A DNA stretch of 64,000 bases from Actinopolyspora mzabensis (GCF_900101095.1 NZ_FNFM01000002.1:124001-188000), one strand, 5' to 3'; numbered from the stretch's first letter, positions 35,861-44,236 are shown. Translations and numbers: made by a program. Notes: generated by a model from the letters alone, not told the origin.

Positions 35861-35938
35861 GCGGGTGCGGGGACGGGCCCGCTCGCGGGGTGATCGCGCC
35901 GCACGCAAAGCACTCTTAACCGTCGACGGGAGAGCTCG

Positions 35939-36838
35939 TTGAAGGGAATCGTGTTGGCCGGGGGCAACGGCACGCGGCTGCACCCGGTCACCCAGGTGGT
36001 GTCCAAGCAGCTTCTCCCGGTCTACGACAAGCCGATGGTGTACTACCCGCTCTCGGTGCTGATGCTGGCCGGGATCCGCGACATCCTGCTGATCTCCACT
36101 CCCGAGGACCTTCCACTGTTCCGCCGCCTGTTCGGCGACGGCAGCAGCCTCGGGCTGCGCATCGAGTACGCGACCCAGACCGAGCCCAACGGGCTGGCCG
36201 AGGCGTTCCTGATCGGCGCCGACTTCATCGACGACGACTCGGTGGCGCTCGTACTGGGCGACAACATCTTCTACGGTCAGGGATTCTCGAAACTGCTGCA
36301 GCGCAGCACCACCGAGCTGCAGGGCTGCACACTGTTCGGCTACTCGGTGCGCAATCCGCAACGCTACGGCGTGGGCGAGACCGACGGTGCGGGCAGACTT
36401 GTCTCGCTGGAGGAGAAACCCGCCGTCCCCCGCTCCAACAAGGCGATCACCGGCCTCTACCTCTACGACAACGAGGTGGTCGAGATAGCCCGTACGCTGC
36501 GCCCGTCCAGCCGGGGCGAGCTGGAGATCACCGACATCAACACGACGTACCTCGAGCGGGGTCGTGCGCACCTGATCGAGCTGAATCGCGGTTACGCCTG
36601 GCTGGACACGGGCACGCACGAGTCGCTGCTGGAAGCGGGGCAGTTCGTGCAGGTGCTGGAACACCGCCAGGGAGTGCGCATCGCCTGCCTGGAGGAGATC
36701 GCGCTGCGCATGGGGTACATCACGCCCGAGGAGTGTCACGAGTTGGGGTGGCGGCTGTCCAAGTCCGGTTACGGCCAGTACGTCATGGAGATCGCCGAGG
36801 CGATTGCCGGACGGAAGTTGAACGCCGGAGCCGAGTGA
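35939..36838 (+). CDS. rfbA: Glucose-1-phosphate thymidylyltransferase
   Basis: This enzyme forms dTDP-glucose from glucose-1-phosphate and dTTP, the first step to dTDP-rhamnose and other deoxysugars for the cell envelope. The 299-residue protein starts MKGIVLAGGNGTRLHPVT with the nucleotide-binding GGNGTRLHP. It continues with VYDKPMVYYPLSVLMLAGIRDILLIS, LGDNIFYG, GRAHLIELNRGYAWLDTGTHESLLEA and the C-terminal EECHELGW regulatory segment. The start appears to be TTG 35939 after GGGAGAG. It follows yajQ by 78 nt. Other dTDP-rhamnose genes are not in the window. Confidence 0.95.
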   Translation: MKGIVLAGGNGTRLHPVTQVVSKQLLPVYDKPMVYYPLSVLMLAGIRDILLISTPEDLPLFRRLFGDGSSLGLRIEYATQTEPNGLAEAFLIGADFIDDDSVALVLGDNIFYGQGFSKLLQRSTTELQGCTLFGYSVRNPQRYGVGETDGAGRLVSLEEKPAVPRSNKAITGLYLYDNEVVEIARTLRPSSRGELEITDINTTYLERGRAHLIELNRGYAWLDTGTHESLLEAGQFVQVLEHRQGVRIACLEEIALRMGYITPEECHELGWRLSKSGYGQYVMEIAEAIAGRKLNAGAE

Positions 36839-36860
36839 GTCGGCTCCGCCCCGGTTGTAG

Positions 36861-36928
36861 CGATTTCTCGCGAAATCGCCCCGCCAGTGCGGCGTGGTGG
36901 CCCCGTGGGCGTCAATTTCTCGCGAAAT
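36861..36928. repeat. P palindrome pair 3
   Basis: CGATTTC-TCGC-GAAATCG (36861-36878) and ATTTC-TCGC-GAAAT (36915-36928) have starts 54 bp apart downstream of rfbA. The left copy is a perfect 18-bp hairpin. Confidence 0.85.
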
Positions 36929-36994
36929 CGTCGCCCACGCGGGACCGCGGTCGGGACTGCACCATGCGGCTGAGCAGCGCGGGTGTCCCCGGTG

Positions 36995-37061
36995 CTTGAG
37001 TCGGATGCATTGCAAGGCCGGGCCGCTCGCCGCGTAGGTCGCTACTCAAGAGCCGGCCCGA
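36995..37061 (-). repeat. R1 repeat, partial copy
   Basis: This keeps one end (CTTGAGTCGG, one change from the terminal inverted repeat) and the GGGCCG/CGGCCC core, but lacks the other end. From about 36987 to 37059 it matches 37287-37359 with one difference, exactly 300 bp further on. Confidence 0.85.
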
Positions 37062-37126
37062 CGTCGCCTCGCGTCCTCTTTGGTGCTCCCAGCGCCGAAA
37101 CCACCACCAGAGCAGCCCGACCACCC

Positions 37127-37227
37127 GCGGGTTCTCCCGTGCGGCTCTCGCGAGGACGGCCCCGACGTTGTGTAGTACCTACCCGATGTCGGGGCACCCG
37201 CAGCGAGAGCCGTACGAGAGGTTCCGC
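37127..37227 (+). repeat. R2 repeat, copy C
   Basis: In this 101-bp element the outer arms GGCTCTCGC and GCGAGAGCC pair perfectly. The inner 7-bp stem (CCCCGAC at 37160-37166, GTCGGGG at 37188-37194) differs in sequence from copy A but still pairs. A GTAG/CTAC apical pair is present. Confidence 0.85.
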
Positions 37228-37294
37228 CGAGACAAACTACACACCGGGCCGCGGAATCCGTCCTCGGTGCCACGCAGCGCACGTATCCCCGGTG

Positions 37295-37383
37295 CGTGAG
37301 TCGGATGCATTGCAAGGCCGGGCCGCTCGCCGCGTAGGTCGCTACTCAAGAGCCGGCCCAACACAGCAAGGCGCCGACTCACG
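37295..37383 (-). repeat. R1 repeat, copy 3
   Basis: This 89-bp full copy has the perfect terminal inverted repeat CGTGAGTCGG/CCGACTCACG, oriented opposite to copies at 10.0 and 41.3 kb. It lies between R2 copy C and the 3' end of htpX. Confidence 0.87.
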
Positions 37384-37425
37384 TGACGGCTACCCGACCA
37401 CGCAAGTGAGTGTTGATGCTCCCTC

Positions 37426-38301
37426 TTAATAGTGGGTGGGTAGCTTGCGTCCTGCCAGACCCTCCAGCCGCCGAACCCGGTCGTCGATGGGCGGGTGTGT
37501 CGAGAACAGCCGCGTCATCCGCTCCCCGGAGCGGAACGGGTTGGCGATCATCAGGTGGGACTCGCTGACCAGCTTGGGTTCGGCCGCCAGCGGGGCCTGC
37601 TTGGTCCCCCGCTCGAGTTTGCGCAGCGCCGATGCCAGAGCAAGCGGATCCCCCGTCAGATCGGCCCCGGATGAGTCCGCCTGGTATTCGCGGGAGCGGC
37701 TCACGGCCATCTGGACCACGGCGGCCGCCACCGGCCCGAGCAGTGACACCAGCAACAACGCGATCAGGTTGGGGCGTTCCTCGTCGTCCCCGCCGAAGCT
37801 GGCGAAGATCATCCCGAAGTTCGCGATGAAGGTGACCGCACTGGCCAGCGCACCCGCGACGCTGGATATCAGTATGTCGCGGTTGTAGACGTGGGAGAGC
37901 TCGTGACCCAGCACCGCGCGCAGTTCCCGCTCGTCGAGCAGTTCCAGGATCCCGGCGGTGGCGCAAACGGCGGCGTTACGGGGGTTGCGCCCCGTCGCGA
38001 ACGCGTTGGGCGCCACGGTGGGACTGATGTAGAGCGCGGGCATCGGCTGCTTCGCGGAAGTGGCGAGTTCACGCACGATGCGATACATCGCGGGCTGCTC
38101 CGCTTCGGAAACCGGTCGTGCCCGCATCGACCGCAGCGCGAGGTTGGCCGAGTTGAAGTACGCGTAGCCGTTCATTCCGAGCGCGATCAACAGCGCCACG
38201 ACCATGCCGGACCGCCCGAACAGCGACCCGATCAACACGAGGAGTGCGCTCATGGCACCGAGCAAGAGCGCCGTTTTTACTCCGTTCCAATGCCTGTGCA
38301 A
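37426..38301 (-). CDS. htpX: Zinc metalloprotease HtpX (M48)
   Basis: This membrane-bound protease removes misfolded membrane proteins. The 291-residue protein has two N-terminal membrane spans (about 10-50), the zinc site in [12 protein letters not shown] near 135-146, two further spans (about 150-200) and a downstream zinc-ligand region [17 protein letters not shown]. The ending ([18 protein letters not shown]) is typical. The start is TTG 38301 with GGGAG five nt upstream. In mycobacteria htpX is adjacent to grcC1. Here three unrelated genes lie between them. Confidence 0.96.
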   Translation of the reverse strand: MHRHWNGVKTALLLGAMSALLVLIGSLFGRSGMVVALLIALGMNGYAYFNSANLALRSMRARPVSEAEQPAMYRIVRELATSAKQPMPALYISPTVAPNAFATGRNPRNAAVCATAGILELLDERELRAVLGHELSHVYNRDILISSVAGALASAVTFIANFGMIFASFGGDDEERPNLIALLLVSLLGPVAAAVVQMAVSRSREYQADSSGADLTGDPLALASALRKLERGTKQAPLAAEPKLVSESHLMIANPFRSGERMTRLFSTHPPIDDRVRRLEGLAGRKLPTHY

Positions 38302-38785
38302 GGTACTCCCGCCTCCGCCCGGTTTCCGGACCAGTTTCCGGGGCCGGTCACCTTCGGCGGTGACCGGGAAGCACGCACGGTGAGCGGCGATTCACGCCGA
38401 CCGGGCGCCCCGTGAAGAACTCACTCGGACAACGTCGCGCGAGGAGCGCCAGTTCCTTAACACCCCACGCCGAACACGTCACAGCTTCGTCGGAGATCGA
38501 GCTCATGGCCCCACCGATCAACTTTCTCTCGCGAAGAAACTAAACTGAGGAACACTTGTAACCGACTCACGCGCTCGGCCCGTGCCGAGACGCGAGGCCG
38601 CCCGGCGGCGGAACGTTGTCGCACCGGCTGCTGTGGTGGCTACGCGGCGGAGCTCTCCGCCGCACTCCCCCGCCGCATGAGACATCGGTCGGGATAAGGC
38701 CGCTCCTCCGGTCCCGCGACCGGAGGACGGGTTCAGGGGCGTACTGCCGCCACCGGCATCCGGGAGGCGGCGGAGAGGATTCGGA
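38302..38785. other. Divergent spacer, no gene recognised
   Basis: This region lies between the htpX start (minus) and the YceI-family gene (plus). It should carry both promoters. An AT-richer patch near 38,515-38,560 is the most promoter-like part. No open frame with good codon usage, RNA gene or repeat was recognised. Confidence 0.45.
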
Positions 38786-39670
38786 TTGGTCTTGTCGAAA
38801 CTGCTCGGCCGTGGTGCCGCGCGCAAACCCGCCCGGGAAGGCGCCAGCAACGCGCTGCCTCCCACCCCGCTGGACGGCGGGACGCTGAGCTGTCAGGTAC
38901 ACGACGAAGCCGACCGCCCGCTCCCGGAGGCCACCGTGACGGTGGTGAACCGACTGAATCAGCAGGTGGCCAGCGGAACCACCGACGGGTACGGGTTCTT
39001 CCTCGCCACGGTGCAGCCGGGCACCCACAAGGTCTCGATCACCGGTGGTGGCTACCAGCGCACGGGCACCAGGGCCGAGGTTCGCACCAACCGGCACACC
39101 GCCATCGGCTCGGTGCGGCTGGAGCGGGATCCGGAGAGTTCGCTCCCCGAACCGGGTGTCTGGACGTTCGATCCGGACCACACCGAGATCCGGTTCATCG
39201 CACAGCACATCGGCATGTCGAAGATTCACGGAGCCTTCCGCGAGCTGGAGGGACGCGTCACCGTCCGGGAACCGTTCGAGAAGTCCGTGGTCGAGGTCGC
39301 CATCGACGCCGCCAGCATCGACACCGGAGTACGCATGCGGGACGACCACCTGCGTTCCGCGGACTTTCTGGACGTGGCGAACCATCCGAAGCTGTACTTC
39401 CGCAGCGACAGGTTGACCCAGCTGCGCGGTGACCGCTGGGCGGTCGGTGGCCAGCTGACGCTGCGCGGCAGGAGCAGCCCCGTGCAGCTGGACACCACCT
39501 ACCTGGGAACGCGCTCCTGGAACGGCACCCGAACGGCGTGCCACTCCACCACGGAACTGCGCCGGGAGGACTACGCGGTCAACTGGCAACAGCTGTTGAG
39601 CAAGGGAATCGGCGTGGTCGGCCCGACGGTCCGGATCGAGCTGGACGTGCAAGCGGTGCTGGAGGAGTGA
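38786..39670 (+). CDS. YceI-family protein with N-terminal carboxypeptidase-regulatory-like domain
   Basis: The 294-residue protein has a beta-sandwich domain at about 30-112 (GGTLSCQVHDEADRPLPEATVTVVN...GSVRLE, CarboxypepD_reg-like). A YceI lipocalin-like barrel follows at about 120-292, starting GVWTFDPDHTEIRFIAQHIGMSKIHGAF and containing MRDDHLRSADFLDVANHPKLYFRS. YceI proteins bind isoprenoids or similar lipids, which is interesting beside the menaquinone genes, though no direct link is shown. It has no signal peptide, so it is probably cytoplasmic. The TTG start at 38786 is supported by GGAGAGG upstream. Confidence 0.88.
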   Translation: MVLSKLLGRGAARKPAREGASNALPPTPLDGGTLSCQVHDEADRPLPEATVTVVNRLNQQVASGTTDGYGFFLATVQPGTHKVSITGGGYQRTGTRAEVRTNRHTAIGSVRLERDPESSLPEPGVWTFDPDHTEIRFIAQHIGMSKIHGAFRELEGRVTVREPFEKSVVEVAIDAASIDTGVRMRDDHLRSADFLDVANHPKLYFRSDRLTQLRGDRWAVGGQLTLRGRSSPVQLDTTYLGTRSWNGTRTACHSTTELRREDYAVNWQQLLSKGIGVVGPTVRIELDVQAVLEE

Positions 39671-39845
39671 CCCGAGAGGTCGTGACGGAGCCCGCGTGCC
39701 CGCCCGGTCGCCGTTCCGCACAGGGTCGGGCTCGCGTCTCCGGCGCCGGGAAGCCGACGCCCGCTCCGGCACCCCGGAGGATCGGCGGCGGGCCGGTGCG
39801 GGCATCACGCGGCGCCGAAGGACGGACCGGCCGCCACCGCGGTCG

Positions 39846-40715
39846 CTACTCGTGCAGTTCCATGGTGCAGCACTTGGGGCCCCCACCGGACTTGCGCAGC
39901 TCCGAGATGTCGGTGAGCAACGGCTCGTAGCCGTGTGCGCGCAGTCGTTCGGCGAGGCCGGTGGCCTCGCTGGGCAGCACGACGTTCCTGCCGTCGGAGA
40001 CCCCGTTCAGCCCGAGGCACTCCGCGTCGGCGGAGTCCGCGATCACCGCGTCGGGGAAGAGCCTGCGCAGTACCTGCCGCGATCCCTCGGAGAAGGCCTC
40101 GGGATAGTAGGCGACCTGGGGTCGATCGCCCTTGCGGAGGACGAACAGGGCGGTGTCCAGGTGGTAGTAGCGGGGGTCGGTGAGCCGCAGCGACACGACC
40201 GGGACACCGAGCACCTCCTGGGCCTCGGCGTGGGCCTGCGGATCGGTCCGGAAACCACTGCCCGCCAGCAGCAGCTGCCCGGTCCAGGCGAAGTCCCCCT
40301 CGGCCTCGTTGATCCGGGAGGGCATCACCAGGTCACGGTAGCCGCTCGTGGAGAACCACCGCCGGAAGTGCTCTGCCTCGGGAGCGCGTTCGGGTGACCT
40401 GAACCGGGCACCGAGCACTCGGCCACCGATCACCGTGGCGGAGTTCGCCGCGAAGACCATGTCGGGTAGTCCCGGCTGCGGCGGCACCGTGTCGACGGTG
40501 TGACCGAGCCGACGGTAGATGTCCGCGAGCTCCCGCCACTGCGACATCGCCAGTTCGGTGTCCACGGGATCGTCCGGGTCCATCCACGGGTTGATGGAGT
40601 ACTCCACCGTGAAGTGCTTCGGAGGGCACATCACGTAGTGACGCCTCGTCGGCACGTTCTCGGCCGTGGCAGGACGTTGCACGGGATCGGGCGCTGCGAC
40701 AGTGGTCACCGACAT
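39846..40715 (-). CDS. Dimethylarginine dimethylaminohydrolase-like amidinotransferase
   Basis: The 289-residue protein has the pentein fold and probably hydrolyses dimethylarginine or arginine to citrulline. Family motifs are VMCPPKHFTVEYSINPWMD near 29-47, GLPDMVFAANSATVIGG, the acid in NEAEGDFAW, His in RYYHLDTALFVL and the catalytic Cys in GGGPKCCTMELHE at the C-terminus. I used the ATG at 40715. It is divergent from the AsnC-type regulator, with palindromes in the 74-bp gap, which points to regulation by it. Arginine deiminase-like activity is an alternative. Confidence 0.88.
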   Translation of the reverse strand: MSVTTVAAPDPVQRPATAENVPTRRHYVMCPPKHFTVEYSINPWMDPDDPVDTELAMSQWRELADIYRRLGHTVDTVPPQPGLPDMVFAANSATVIGGRVLGARFRSPERAPEAEHFRRWFSTSGYRDLVMPSRINEAEGDFAWTGQLLLAGSGFRTDPQAHAEAQEVLGVPVVSLRLTDPRYYHLDTALFVLRKGDRPQVAYYPEAFSEGSRQVLRRLFPDAVIADSADAECLGLNGVSDGRNVVLPSEATGLAERLRAHGYEPLLTDISELRKSGGGPKCCTMELHE

Positions 40716-40725
40716 ATTACGTAAT
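40716..40725. promoter_or_regulatory. Palindrome at the ddaH-like/AsnC divergent promoter
   Basis: ATTACGTAAT is a perfect 10-bp palindrome directly at the dimethylargininase start. A second, GCATT-C-AATGC, lies at 40744-40754. Both are in the AT-rich gap between divergent genes and are candidates for the AsnC-family operator. Confidence 0.4.
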
Positions 40726-40789
40726 CTAATCCCCGCTTTTGCAGCATTCAATGCACCTTCATTGCGGCGAATACGGCAGAATGTTGCAC

Positions 40790-41230
40790 ATGGACCCCCT
40801 GGATCAACGAATCGTTTCGCAACTGGTCACCGATGCCAGGGCCAGTTACGCGGAGATCGGCGAGGTGGTGGGACTCTCCGCGCCCGCTGTGAAACGACGT
40901 GTGGACAAACTGCTGGACAACGGCGTGCTGCAGGGCTTCACCGCCGTGGTGGACCCGGAAGCGCTCGGCTGGGGAACCGAGGCCTTCGTGGAAGTGCACT
41001 GCCACGGCAACGTGCCCACCGACCGGCTGCTCGCGGGCCTGGAACCGCTGCCGGAGGTGGTTCGCGCCTACACCGTCTCCGGAGAGGCGGACGCGATCGT
41101 GCACCTCCGCGCGGCCGACATCCATCACCTCGAGACCGCGCTGGAACGGCTGCGTGCGGTCGAGTTCATCAACCGGACCGTTTCCACCGTCGTGCTGTCC
41201 CGGTTACTGGACAGACCACCCCAGGCATGA
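40790..41230 (+). CDS. Lrp/AsnC-family transcriptional regulator
   Basis: This 146-residue regulator has an N-terminal helix-turn-helix (MDPLDQRIVSQLVTDARASYAEIGEVVGLSAPAVKRRVDKLLDNGVLQGFTAVVDPEALG) and a C-terminal RAM ligand-binding domain (EVHCHGNVPTDRLL...). It probably responds to an amino acid such as arginine or ornithine and controls the divergent dimethylargininase gene. That follows from the arrangement only. ATG 40790 gives the usual short N-terminus. No Shine-Dalgarno precedes it, so a leaderless or nearby upstream start is possible. Confidence 0.93.
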   Translation: MDPLDQRIVSQLVTDARASYAEIGEVVGLSAPAVKRRVDKLLDNGVLQGFTAVVDPEALGWGTEAFVEVHCHGNVPTDRLLAGLEPLPEVVRAYTVSGEADAIVHLRAADIHHLETALERLRAVEFINRTVSTVVLSRLLDRPPQA

Positions 41231-41274
41231 TGAGGGCAGTGTCGAGACTTGCGTGCCTGGTCGGGTAGCCGTCA

Positions 41275-41364
41275 CGTGAGTCGGCGCCTTGGGAGTGTTG
41301 GGCCGGCTCTTGAGTAGCGACCTACGCGGCGAGCGGCCCGGCCTTGCAATGCATCCGACTCACG
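41275..41364 (+). repeat. R1 repeat, copy 4
   Basis: This 90-bp full copy has the perfect terminal inverted repeat (CGTGAGTCGG/CCGACTCACG). It starts 45 nt after the AsnC-type gene stop. Similarity to copy 3 extends upstream by about 25 bp (ACTTGCGTG...GGTAGCCGTCA). Confidence 0.87.
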
Positions 41365-41489
41365 CACCGGGGTTCCCCACGCTGCTTATCCGCATGGGTC
41401 ACGTCCCGAGGGTGCCGACTGCGAGGGCGGTCGGAGCGTGGCCTGCGGGGGTGGCTGGAGTGCAACTTCGCGACGGCACAGGGGCTCGG

Positions 41490-41583
41490 CGATTTCGCGA
41501 GAAATCGACGAGCACGGAGCCACGCCGGACCGCCGTACACACCGCGTCCCCCGTCCAGCGGCGCGGCGATTTCGCGAGAAATC
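41490..41583. repeat. P palindrome pair 4
   Basis: CGATTTC-GCGA-GAAATCG (41490-41507) and GATTTC-GCGA-GAAATC (41568-41583) have starts 78 bp apart in the convergent spacer. The loop is the reverse complement of the copies at 36.9 and 62.9 kb, so the pair is inverted relative to them. Confidence 0.85.
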
Positions 41584-41620
41584 TACACCGCACGGGCCAC
41601 TCAGACACCGCACGGACCAT

Positions 41621-43108
41621 TCAGGAGCGGGAGCGGCCGTCCCAGGCGACGAAACCGGCCTGCTCGGCATCCGCCGGGCCGCGGAACCACACCTCGGCGA
41701 CCACCCGATCGAAATAGGGCGACTCGGCGGTGTGGTACTGCCGCGACCCGAACTGCCCCTTGACCGTGTAGCTCTCGTCCGGTCTCGGTTGTTCCGGATA
41801 CCTCTCGTCGGGGTACCACTCCTGCGGTTCGTGCCCGGCGGCGGCGTCGGAGTCACCGGCCGTGTCGTCCGAAGGCCTTCCCGAGGCCGGGTTACCGAGA
41901 ACGTTTCCGCTGAGCACGGAGTGGGCGTTGGCGGCGGGGCCACCGCGCCGAGCGTTGGCGCCGGGGACCCTTCTGGGAAGTCCCTCCGGGGTCTCCTCGA
42001 CGCCAGAGGTACTCCCCGACGCGGAGTCGGTGGGTCCGGCGGGATCAGCGCCCACGGCAGGTGCGGTACCACCCGTGGTCTCCCCGGGATTCGGAGCCGC
42101 CCCCGCGCTGTCGGTCACCGGCGAGGCCGAGCTGTCCGGCAGTTCCGCACCGCTGCGGTCGGGATCGATCCCGGGCGTCACCATCGGCTCGAACAGTGAA
42201 CGCAGCCTGCCGGTGAGCTCCCCTTCGGAAGGCTCACCGGAGTGCCCACCGGCTGCCGCTCCCCGGTGGGGCTCGCCCGGTTCCGAGCCCGAACCGGGAC
42301 GCTCGGAACCGCCACCACCGAACCGCCCCGGGGCGCTCTCCGAGGCGACGTTGTCGGTGTCGTACATGTCGAACTCAGCGGCCGAGAACCACGTGTGGTC
42401 CCCAGCGGGAGCGGAGAATTCCGCACCGGTCCCAACCTCGGCGGGTGCGGTGGGTGTGGCGGGCCACCCGGTGCCGCCCGGTGCGGGGGCCGATTCGGGA
42501 GGTTGCCTGCGCGGATGTTCTTCGCGCAGCTCGCGTTCCCGCTCCAGCCGCAGTTCGGACTCGTCGAAGGAGGTGGTGTCGGAACCGTGCGGTGTCTCCT
42601 GGACGGGCTGCCACTCGTCCGGCTCGGAGGTCCTCGCGCCTTCCACCCCGGGCTCGGCCGCGAAGACCGACCCGCCGAAGTCCTCGGAGGCGGCTTCCAT
42701 CCAGCGCGCTCGTTGGTTTCCCAGCGGCCGGGGCACGTGCTCGGTAGGCCGCTCGACGGCGCCCGCGTCGGAGGGGGTGCTCGCGTCCGGGGGCTCGGGG
42801 TGGCGCGCGGTGGTTTCGCCATCGGACTCCGGGACACGATCGCGCACTGTCCCGTTCTCCGGAACCGGCTGAACCGCGGTGTCGCGGGTCGTCGCGGCGG
42901 CCCTCTCGAACTCGGAATAACGGTGGAACTCGCTGTCCGGGACCGATTCGGAGTCCCACAGCGGGATGTCGCCTTCGGCGGACGAGTGGTCCCGCAACTC
43001 ACGCAGCCGCTGGTGGGCGGGCCGCACGAACAGCAGCCAGGTGGCCGCCACGCCTGCCGCGAACGCGGCCAGGCTCCACAGCCACACCTGGGTAAACAGC
43101 CACGTCAC
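41621..43108 (-). CDS. Membrane-anchored disordered protein with C-terminal sunset-like domain
   Basis: The 495-residue protein has one membrane span at about 8-28. A very long Pro/Ser/Glu/Gly-rich disordered region follows, and the C-terminus is compact: SYTVKGQFGSRQYHTAESPYFDRVVAEVWFRGPADAEQAGFVAWD. That end matches what I know as the sunset domain, a small actinobacterial module of unknown function. The tail also contains EGLPRRVPGAN, like the CvnA tail. It starts at GTG 43108, downstream of the polyprenyl synthase by 90 nt and perhaps in its operon. Function is unknown, and a cell-envelope or division-scaffold role is only a guess. Confidence 0.75.
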   Translation of the reverse strand: MTWLFTQVWLWSLAAFAAGVAATWLLFVRPAHQRLRELRDHSSAEGDIPLWDSESVPDSEFHRYSEFERAAATTRDTAVQPVPENGTVRDRVPESDGETTARHPEPPDASTPSDAGAVERPTEHVPRPLGNQRARWMEAASEDFGGSVFAAEPGVEGARTSEPDEWQPVQETPHGSDTTSFDESELRLERERELREEHPRRQPPESAPAPGGTGWPATPTAPAEVGTGAEFSAPAGDHTWFSAAEFDMYDTDNVASESAPGRFGGGGSERPGSGSEPGEPHRGAAAGGHSGEPSEGELTGRLRSLFEPMVTPGIDPDRSGAELPDSSASPVTDSAGAAPNPGETTGGTAPAVGADPAGPTDSASGSTSGVEETPEGLPRRVPGANARRGGPAANAHSVLSGNVLGNPASGRPSDDTAGDSDAAAGHEPQEWYPDERYPEQPRPDESYTVKGQFGSRQYHTAESPYFDRVVAEVWFRGPADAEQAGFVAWDGRSRS

Positions 43109-43198
43109 CGCTGCGGTCCTTTCTCTCGCGAAGTCAACCGTCGACGAGTACGACCACGCCCGGAACCGGCACGGTGGCGAACGAAACGCCGGGGCACC

Positions 43199-44236
43199 TC
43201 ATCGGGTGCGGGCCACGACGTAGTCGACCAGCGCGAACAACCCCTGCCGTGCCGCACAGTCCGGCAGTCGGGCGAGCTCGGCCCTCGCCTGTTCAGCGTA
43301 AGTATCGAGGGTTTGACGAGCACGCACCAACCCGGACGAGTCGCGCAGCCGTCGCAACGCCTCCTGCACCTCGGCATCGGCCGTCAGTGATCCCGAGAGC
43401 AGCTCACGTAACCGTGCGTCGGAGTCGGAAAGGGTCAACTCGTAGAGCATCGGCAGTGTACGAACTCCCTCGCGGAGATCGGTACCGGGCGTCTTGCCGG
43501 ACTCGTCCGGCGGGGAGGCGATGTCGATGATGTCGTCCGAGATCTGGAAAGCGGTGCCGACGATCTTTCCCACCCGTTCCAGCACATTGATCTGCTCCTG
43601 CGGCGCGCCCGAGAACAGGGCACCGAACCTGCCGCAGGTGGCGATCAGCGAGCCGGTCTTCTCGTCGATCACCTCGAGGTAGTGCGCCACGAGATCCTCG
43701 CCGCCCTCGACACCGACGGTCTCGCGCATCTGGCCGGTCACCAGGGACTCAAAGGTACGAGCCAGCATGCGGACCGCATCGCTGCCCAGATCGGCCGCCA
43801 ACTGGGACGCCTGCGCGAACAGGAAGTCGCCGGTGAGAATGGCCACCGAGTTGTCCCACCTGGCGTTGGCGCTGCTCGCCCCGCGCCGCATGGTGGCCTC
43901 GTCCATCACGTCGTCGTGGTAGAGCGTGGCCAGGTGGACCATTTCGAGGATCACGGCCGCCTTGGTCACCGCTTCCCGCTCCGGCTCCCCGAATTCGGCG
44001 GCCAGCAGCGTGAACAGCGGCCGGAACCTCTTGCCACCCGCCTCGACGAGATGCAGGGACGCGCGGGTGGCGAAGTCGAGATCGCTGTGCACCGCTTCGT
44101 GCAGCAGTCGTTCCACCCGCGTCATCCCGGCCCGCACCGATTCGGCGAGCTGCGGATCGGCAATGTCGAAACCACCGACCGCGGCGCCCGTCTCCCACGG
44201 CACACCGCCGGTCGGTTCACCAACTGGGCTGGTCAC
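43199..44236 (-). CDS. Long-chain polyprenyl diphosphate synthase
   Basis: This trans-prenyltransferase condenses isopentenyl diphosphate to make the menaquinone side chain. The 345-residue protein has the first Asp-rich motif DDVMD in LYHDDVMDEATMRRG, the second, DDIID, in QISDDIIDIASPP, and GGKRFRPLF before them. The residues ahead of DDVMD (VHLATLYH) are small, as expected for a long-chain enzyme (C35-C45). It is the likely equivalent of mycobacterial grcC1, and it lies directly after nuoN, tying quinone supply to complex I. The GTG start at 44236 leaves 47 nt to nuoN. Confidence 0.93.
   Translation of the reverse strand: MTSPVGEPTGGVPWETGAAVGGFDIADPQLAESVRAGMTRVERLLHEAVHSDLDFATRASLHLVEAGGKRFRPLFTLLAAEFGEPEREAVTKAAVILEMVHLATLYHDDVMDEATMRRGASSANARWDNSVAILTGDFLFAQASQLAADLGSDAVRMLARTFESLVTGQMRETVGVEGGEDLVAHYLEVIDEKTGSLIATCGRFGALFSGAPQEQINVLERVGKIVGTAFQISDDIIDIASPPDESGKTPGTDLREGVRTLPMLYELTLSDSDARLRELLSGSLTADAEVQEALRRLRDSSGLVRARQTLDTYAEQARAELARLPDCAARQGLFALVDYVVARTR

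Noticed and set aside
36861-37383. A CRISPR array
   Set aside because: Repeats are of different families, irregularly spaced and partly inverted, with no uniform spacers and no cas genes.
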